Of a stretch of 58,419 nucleotides of DNA, positions 53,794 through 58,419 are shown piece by piece. Source of the DNA: VGXO01 sp964614695 (GTDB taxonomy: Bacteria > Planctomycetota > Phycisphaerae > Phycisphaerales > SM1A02); NCBI GenBank assembly GCA_964614695.1, contig CAZTMB010000005.1:1-58419 (forward strand), written 5' to 3'. How positions within the stretch are numbered: position 1 is the first letter of the stretch; each line of letters begins with the position of its first letter. Made by a program: the position numbers and the translations under genes. The notes under the pieces were generated by a model that saw only the letters and a list, made by a program, of their open reading frames with translations, did no database searches and was not told the DNA's origin.

Positions 53794-55686
53794 ATGAGCA
53801 GGCTGCGTCCCCTCGGTTCGGCTGGCGTTCTTGTGGCTCTCGCTGCCGCGTCGGCAAACGCCGACTTCGTGGTCGATCTCGGATCCGGCGCGTTGGCTGG
53901 CGGGGAGACCCGCTTCGTGGAGATCGTCGTCGACGAGTCCCTGATCCCGATCGGCTACGAGATGGTCGGATTCGAGTACTCGATCGACTTCGTCTCCAAC
54001 GGCACGCCCTCATGGGCCTCCGACTGCGCGTTCTGGATCGACGACGCCAACGGCAACCCCAGCCTCCAGTTCGGCGGCTGGAACGTGCTGTTCGCGGAGA
54101 TCGATGGCCCGCCTTGGCCGTTTCAGACGGGCGGATCGCCGTACACGGGGACCTACACCGCGGAGTTCGATCACATCCGCAACGGACACGGCGTCTGGCG
54201 CTTCTCGATCGGCAACGGCTGGGCGACGTCCGCTCCCGCTCAATACAACAACGTCACCGTGAACATCATCGTGGGGCCCGCGAGCGCGTGCGGCTTCGCG
54301 ACGACTCCCTGCGACGTGGCGGACAAGTCGCCGGGCTGCAACGACCTGGTCTGCTGCGACAACGTCTGCCAGGTGGATCCCCTGTGCTGCGACGTCGCGT
54401 GGGACCAGTTCTGCGTCGAGGCCGCGATCAAGATCTGCAACATCTACCAGTACGAGTGCCCTCCGGGCGGACCGGTGAACAACTGCCCAACGACCGCAAC
54501 GACGATCGTGCCGGGGCAGTCGATCCCCTTCGACACCACGAACGCCGACCCGGTCGGCCCGACATCGGACTGCGAGTCGGACCCGTCGCTTGGTCCCGAT
54601 GTCTGGTTTCAGTTCTGCGCTCCGGCCAACGGGACCGCCATCTTCAGCAGCTGCGACCAGGCGGACTACGACCAGAAGATGCGAGCGTACAACGTGGGCG
54701 ACGGGACCTACGACCCCAACGATCTGCCGCTCTTCGAGATCGGGTGCGTCGACGACACCTGCTCGGTCGTGGGCGGACCGTCGAAGATGATCATCTCGGT
54801 CGACGCCGGTATGTGCTACCTCTTCGGCGTCGGCGGCTACACCGAGGAGACCGGGACCGGGATCGTCTCGCTCGAGTTCCTCCCCGAACTGTCCTGCGGA
54901 GACCCCGGGGCCGGGAGTTGCTGCGAACCGCACCTGAACGGACTTCCCCACTGCCAGGACGGCGCGTGCTGCGAGGCGGTCTGCGCCGTGGATCCTTCCT
55001 GCTGCGACACCGCCTGGGACGATGCCTGCGCGACGGCGGCCTATCAGGTCTGCCCGAAGGCGTGCCCCGAGCCCGGAAACGACGATTGCGAGGGCGCGTT
55101 GCCGATGGCGGACGGCGCCAACCCGTTCAGCACCTTCAACGCGACCACCGGCACGCTGTTCCCGCCGGCGGAGGACAGTTGCTGGGTGTTCCCCGACTAC
55201 CTCAAGAAGGACCGCTGGTACGTGTACTCGGCGAGCTGCGACGGCGTGGTCACCATGTCCACCTGCACGGCCAACGGCGGTTTCGCCACCTTCGACACCA
55301 TGTTGGCGGTGTGGGTCGGTGACGGCTGCGGTTCGATGACGATCGTCGGCTGCAACGACGACGACTGCTACCTGCGCAGCACCGTCCAGTTCGAGGCCGT
55401 GTGCGGCGAGACGTACTTCATCCAGATCGGCTCGTACTCGAGCGGCGTGGGCTACACCGGCATCGGCGAGCTGGCGATCTCCTGTGATGGCGGCAAGCCC
55501 TGCGAGACCCCGGGCAACCCGGCGGACCTCGATGGCGACGGCATCGTCGGCGGCGCCGATCTGGCGATCCTGCTCAGCGCGTGGGGCGATTGCGGCAACT
55601 GTGCGGCCTGCGTCGCCGACCTCACGGCAGACTGCACGGTGGGCGGTGCCGACCTGTCGGTGCTGCTCAGCGCGTGGGGCACCTGA
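53794..55686 (+). CDS. Secreted Cys-rich protein with dockerin pair, paralog 3
   Basis: A 630-residue exported protein, the closest relative of paralog 2, with the same six-part architecture and the same cysteine spacing. The signal peptide is residues 1-23 (ends ASANADFVV). It differs from paralog 2 mainly in the N-terminal domain loops and in the second PPC-like domain (EDSCWVFPDYLKKDRW). Dockerin repeats: DLDGDGIVGGADLAILLSAWG and DLTADCTVGGADLSVLLSAWG. The cassette motif-gene-terminator is a tandem duplicate of the paralog 2 cassette. Confidence 0.9.
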   Translation: MSRLRPLGSAGVLVALAAASANADFVVDLGSGALAGGETRFVEIVVDESLIPIGYEMVGFEYSIDFVSNGTPSWASDCAFWIDDANGNPSLQFGGWNVLFAEIDGPPWPFQTGGSPYTGTYTAEFDHIRNGHGVWRFSIGNGWATSAPAQYNNVTVNIIVGPASACGFATTPCDVADKSPGCNDLVCCDNVCQVDPLCCDVAWDQFCVEAAIKICNIYQYECPPGGPVNNCPTTATTIVPGQSIPFDTTNADPVGPTSDCESDPSLGPDVWFQFCAPANGTAIFSSCDQADYDQKMRAYNVGDGTYDPNDLPLFEIGCVDDTCSVVGGPSKMIISVDAGMCYLFGVGGYTEETGTGIVSLEFLPELSCGDPGAGSCCEPHLNGLPHCQDGACCEAVCAVDPSCCDTAWDDACATAAYQVCPKACPEPGNDDCEGALPMADGANPFSTFNATTGTLFPPAEDSCWVFPDYLKKDRWYVYSASCDGVVTMSTCTANGGFATFDTMLAVWVGDGCGSMTIVGCNDDDCYLRSTVQFEAVCGETYFIQIGSYSSGVGYTGIGELAISCDGGKPCETPGNPADLDGDGIVGGADLAILLSAWGDCGNCAACVADLTADCTVGGADLSVLLSAWGT

Positions 55687-55734
55687 CGGGCGGTCGCCCA
55701 CGACCGCAATCGCGAAGAGGTTGGTTTCTCCTTG

Positions 55735-55773
55735 GCCCCCTCGTCCTGACCATCAGGCCGAGGGGGCTTTCTT
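55735..55773 (+). terminator. Terminator after paralog 3
   Basis: A 9-bp stem (55735-55743 with 55759-55767), a 15-base loop and TTTCTT. 55774-55981 shows no gene. Confidence 0.8.
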
Positions 55774-55981
55774 GCGCCGACGAATTCCTCGGCGACCGCT
55801 TGAACCAAGTCAGGAAGCCGACGGCAGGATCGGAGCGATCGCGCCCTCGGCGGCGGACCCCTCCGCGGGCGCGACTTGCTCGCGCGTCGATCGCACCCTC
55901 AATCGGCGGAGCGGGCCCGCGAGGCGCGAGTTGGATGTGGCAAGCCGATTCGACGCGCCGCGCGGCGGGCATGCTCGGAGA

Positions 55982-56809
55982 TCAGCGTTCGGTTCGGGCC
56001 TCCGGCGAGGGCGCCTCGGGAAGCGGATCCATCTCCCACAGGCTTCGCACCAGGGCGAAGCCGTCCGGATCGATCGCCTCGAGTTCGCTCCGCACGAAGG
56101 GGTGGAAGTCGTTGGTGCCGTAGAGCGCCTCGGTCGTCTCCGCGAAGTACTCCATCGGGTTCGTCAGCGCGTAGTGGCGCCGCGTGCCGCCGGCGATGTG
56201 GCCGACCTCGTCGTAGGCGCCCGAGTCGGCCATCCGCTTCCACGCCGCCTCGAGGCCGGCATGGCGGTAGCCGAAGACCTGATCGTGATAGCCGTGGGCG
56301 AGTTCGTGCAGCACCATCCAGGGCTGTTGCTTCGTCCAACGCAGGAACGCGACGGCGTTGCCGATCTCGACGGTGCCTTCCTTGTCGGGGTTGTAGCCGT
56401 TGGGCACGAGCCACCCCTTGCTGACGTGGTAGCACATGCAGGCGGTCTTCGGGGTCTCGGTCTCCGCCCAGATCTCGATCGCGCGAAGCCGATCGAGCGC
56501 CGGCTGCGGAATCACGCGGGTGATCTGGAAGAGTTGGTGGTCGAGAAGCTCGAGGACCTGCCGGCAGAGTTCAGGTGATGCGAGCAGCGCGGGCGAGATG
56601 CGCACCGTCCAGCCTCGGACGTCGCTGACCGCGTACGCCTCGGTGGGCGCGAAGGGCAGGGGAGAAGCCGGTGCGCTTGCAGGCGATGCTTCGACGCTCG
56701 CCGCGGGCGTCGACGACACGGCGATCGGATCGTCCTTGGAAGAGGATCGTGTCGAGGCGAGGCCGGCGAGCAGCAGGAGGACCGCAGCGGTCGGAAGGAT
56801 CGAGGTCAT
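55982..56809 (-). CDS. Exported zinc metallopeptidase (HExxH, gluzincin-like)
   Basis: A 275-residue protein. An N-terminal hydrophobic segment (residues 4-20) is a signal or anchor. It is followed by a low-complexity Ala/Pro/Ser linker to about residue 55. The catalytic domain has the zinc site HELAH at 168-172 and a likely third ligand Glu224 in NPMEYFAETTEALYG, with Tyr221 nearby. This arrangement (HExxH plus E-x-Y-F-A-E) is like ATLF/M34-type gluzincins. ACMCYHVSKGW (about 123) is a Cys-rich loop. Its substrate is unknown. It is divergent from the next metallopeptidase gene, 73 bp between starts. Confidence 0.8.
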   Translation of the reverse strand: MTSILPTAAVLLLLAGLASTRSSSKDDPIAVSSTPAASVEASPASAPASPLPFAPTEAYAVSDVRGWTVRISPALLASPELCRQVLELLDHQLFQITRVIPQPALDRLRAIEIWAETETPKTACMCYHVSKGWLVPNGYNPDKEGTVEIGNAVAFLRWTKQQPWMVLHELAHGYHDQVFGYRHAGLEAAWKRMADSGAYDEVGHIAGGTRRHYALTNPMEYFAETTEALYGTNDFHPFVRSELEAIDPDGFALVRSLWEMDPLPEAPSPEARTER

Positions 56810-56870
56810 GGCGACATCATGACGGTGACCGATCCGTTCGCCAACGCCGCATGCAGCGGCCACCGTCGGA

Positions 56871-56876
56871 TACGGT
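56871..56876 (+). promoter_or_regulatory. Predicted -10 box of the second metallopeptidase gene
   Basis: TACGGT ends 6 nt before the ATG at 56883, with no Shine-Dalgarno in between. Confidence 0.35.
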
Positions 56877-56882
56877 GCGGCG

Positions 56883-58352
56883 ATGAATCTCTCGAGCTCT
56901 TCGGCGCTGGTGTCGGCGGTCGCCACGGTCTCGTCCGCCTTCACCATCGCGGTGTCGACAGCTTCGCCGGTCGCCGTGCCGGCTCCGCCCACGGTGCACT
57001 CGGTCTGCGACCTCAGTCATGAGTTCACCTTCTACGTCGACGGCCGTTTCCACCGGCAGTACCTCGCGGACGACGCCCGCGACGCCCGCAACTGGGGGAC
57101 GCTGTCAAAGCTCGACTTGTCGAACACGAACCTCCTCGTGCTGGTCGCGGGCGATCCGCGGCTGCCCTACTCGGCGGCATCGGTCGAGCAGGTCGCACGG
57201 TTCGTCGAGGAGGGCGGCACCGTGCTCCTCATGGCCGATGGCGGCGATCCGATGCCGCCCGGTGAAGCGATCGCCGCGAGGTTCGGGGCGAAGTTGACGA
57301 CCACCCGCGCGAAGACTCCGCTTCGAGGAACCGACGCCTTGCCGGGTGGCGAGGACGCTCCAATCGAGTTCCGTCGCGGCACGGTGCTCGAACTGGCGGT
57401 CGACGAGACCGATCGCGGAGGCGACGCTTCGACCTGGACGACCCTCGTCGCCGACGCCGCCAACCGCCCGGTGCTCGCGACGCGTCGCTTCGGCAAGGGA
57501 CACGTCGTCCTCGGCAGCCGAGGTCTCTTTGGGCAGCAGCCCGATGCGAGCGATCCCATCAACGCCGTGTGGGTCACGCCGATGCTCGTCGAGCGGGCCC
57601 GCACCATGGCGATCGATCCCTCGAAGCCGCATCGCTCGACGTTCGCCGAGTTGCGCCGCGAAGTCGGACCGCTGACGCTCGAGTTCCATGAGGGCACCGA
57701 GCCGTTCGCCGAGTCGATCCACGAGGTCTACGAAGAGGTCCGGCCACATCTGGTCGCGATCACCGGCGTCGAGCCTTCGCCCGGCATGATCGCCTCGATG
57801 CTCATCCTGCCGACCGGCGGAGGTGGCTTCTCGAGCGGCGCCCGCATCGCGATCGGCGCGTGGTGGGGCGGCTTCCCGGGAGAGCGCTATCCGATGGTCG
57901 AACTGATCGCCCACGAAGCCGGCCACTCCTGGGTTCTGCCGCATCCCGAGCCGTTGTGGAACGAGCCGATCGCGACCTGGCTCGGCATCGAGGTCGGACG
58001 GAGGTTGGGGATGCCGGAAGCGCAGCGCACGCTCGATCGCCAGATCGCCGCCGCGCGAAGGCTCGACCCCGAGATGAACGCCGTCGATCCGCTCGCGGAG
58101 AATGCGCCGCGGGATCTCGTCTGGGGCAAGAGCTACTTCGTGTTCGAGGAACTCGAGCGGCGGCACGGCCCCGGCGCGATGGCGAAGTACTTCACGACGA
58201 AGCGTCGCCTGGTGCCGGCGGATCGGCCGGGCTACTCGATGGACGATGCGGTCGCGGTGTGGAGCATCGCCGTCGGGGAAGACCTGTTCCCGTGGTTCCG
58301 ATCGCTCGGGTTCAAGGTGGACGCCGCGAGCACGGATCTGGTCGATCGCTGA
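56883..58352 (+). CDS. Exported metallopeptidase with amidotransferase-like N-terminal domain
   Basis: A 489-residue protein. A signal peptide covers about residues 1-35. Residues about 40-235 resemble the amidotransferase-like fold seen in DUF4350/ThuA-type proteins (LLVLVAGDPRLPYSAASVEQ, FVEEGGTVLLMADGGD, FGKGHVVLGSRGLFG). Residues about 255-480 form a zinc peptidase with HEAGHSW (His344, Glu345, His348) and a likely third ligand Glu361 in WNEPIATW. A long helical tail follows. It is related in idea, not in sequence, to its divergent neighbour. The pair may process surface proteins such as those encoded just before it. The family is not firmly assigned. Confidence 0.8.
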   Translation: MNLSSSSALVSAVATVSSAFTIAVSTASPVAVPAPPTVHSVCDLSHEFTFYVDGRFHRQYLADDARDARNWGTLSKLDLSNTNLLVLVAGDPRLPYSAASVEQVARFVEEGGTVLLMADGGDPMPPGEAIAARFGAKLTTTRAKTPLRGTDALPGGEDAPIEFRRGTVLELAVDETDRGGDASTWTTLVADAANRPVLATRRFGKGHVVLGSRGLFGQQPDASDPINAVWVTPMLVERARTMAIDPSKPHRSTFAELRREVGPLTLEFHEGTEPFAESIHEVYEEVRPHLVAITGVEPSPGMIASMLILPTGGGGFSSGARIAIGAWWGGFPGERYPMVELIAHEAGHSWVLPHPEPLWNEPIATWLGIEVGRRLGMPEAQRTLDRQIAAARRLDPEMNAVDPLAENAPRDLVWGKSYFVFEELERRHGPGAMAKYFTTKRRLVPADRPGYSMDDAVAVWSIAVGEDLFPWFRSLGFKVDAASTDLVDR

Positions 58353-58395
58353 CGCGGCGGGAGTGCTACGACTTCCGACGTGAGGCGTTGCCGGC

Positions 58396-58419
58396 GGTGG
58401 ACCGCGGGCGTCTCGCCCG
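58396..58419 (+). repeat. Short palindromic repeat, copy 2 (window end)
   Basis: GGTGGACCGCGGGCG followed by TCTCGCCCG, the same element as at 8022-8045. CGGGCG and CGCCCG can pair. The window ends inside or at the edge of the repeat. Confidence 0.6.

Noticed and set aside
1..58419. Mobile element or prophage insertion.
   Set aside because: No transposase, integrase, att-like repeats beside the tRNAs, or phage structural genes were seen; base composition is uniform by eye.

Overview
The window looks like a scaffold from a high-GC member of the Planctomycetota, most probably the Phycisphaerae/Phycisphaerales. The evidence is indirect. There are four secreted proteins with C-terminal dockerin-like EF-hand pairs, a PEP-CTERM protein with a PAPG-type tail, a GlmU-like LbH sugar nucleotidyltransferase, an NHS-type nucleoside transporter and almost entirely GC-ending codons. 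Three 100-N gaps have identical sequence on both sides, which points to a draft or metagenome assembly. No rRNA, CRISPR, IS element or prophage is visible.

Layout. 1-3333 (minus): sdhA (cut by the window edge), a b558-type sdhC and a DUF1844 gene. 3456-7738 (plus): a SurA-like lipoprotein and a large secreted sulfatase. 8058-10840 (minus): a DUF4159 protein coupled to a YraN-type nuclease. 10915-12329 (plus): a methyltransferase and a glutamine-amidotransferase-like protein without a catalytic cysteine. 12500-18727: isoprenoid genes dxs, ispA and ispG (minus), interrupted by an ExbB/TolQ gene (plus) and a pseudopilin (minus). 18832-24080: a nucleoside-type MFS transporter (plus), then topA and miaA (minus). 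24200-29970 (plus): pgk, a thioredoxin-fold protein, rpe, accD and lnt. 30230-39777 (plus): a HEAT-repeat lipoprotein, a coiled-coil membrane protein, a 64-residue membrane protein, mreB, mreC, mreD, the GlmU-like gene and polA. 39875-44974 (plus): tRNA-Asp, an FHA-GspE fusion ATPase, hscB, two CNNM/CBS proteins and tRNA-Ile. 45159-47605 (plus): two tandem paralogs of unknown function with a helix-turn-helix-like N-terminus. 48155-55686 (plus): a surface-protein island of three paralogous Cys-rich dockerin proteins and one PEP-CTERM protein. 55982-58352: two divergently transcribed zinc metallopeptidases.

How the genes fit together. Much of the window is housekeeping: respiration, MEP isoprenoids, central carbon, fatty-acid and lipoprotein biosynthesis, rod-shape control and replication/repair. 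Lnt would mature the two lipoproteins encoded here. The accessory content is extracytoplasmic: sulfatase, dockerin and PEP-CTERM proteins, and metallopeptidases. A 13-bp motif, TGTTCCCCGAGAC, lies 115-143 bp upstream of all four surface-island genes. An 11/13 match lies upstream of the dockerin-bearing sulfatase. This suggests a shared control element.

Gene starts fall into two visible classes. Some have a Shine-Dalgarno sequence and a leader. Others have a TA-N3-T hexamer ending only 6-12 nt before the start codon, which suggests leaderless transcription. The best candidates for undescribed biology are the surface-protein island with its motif and eight-cysteine module, the 45159-47605 paralog pair, and the FHA-GspE fusion.
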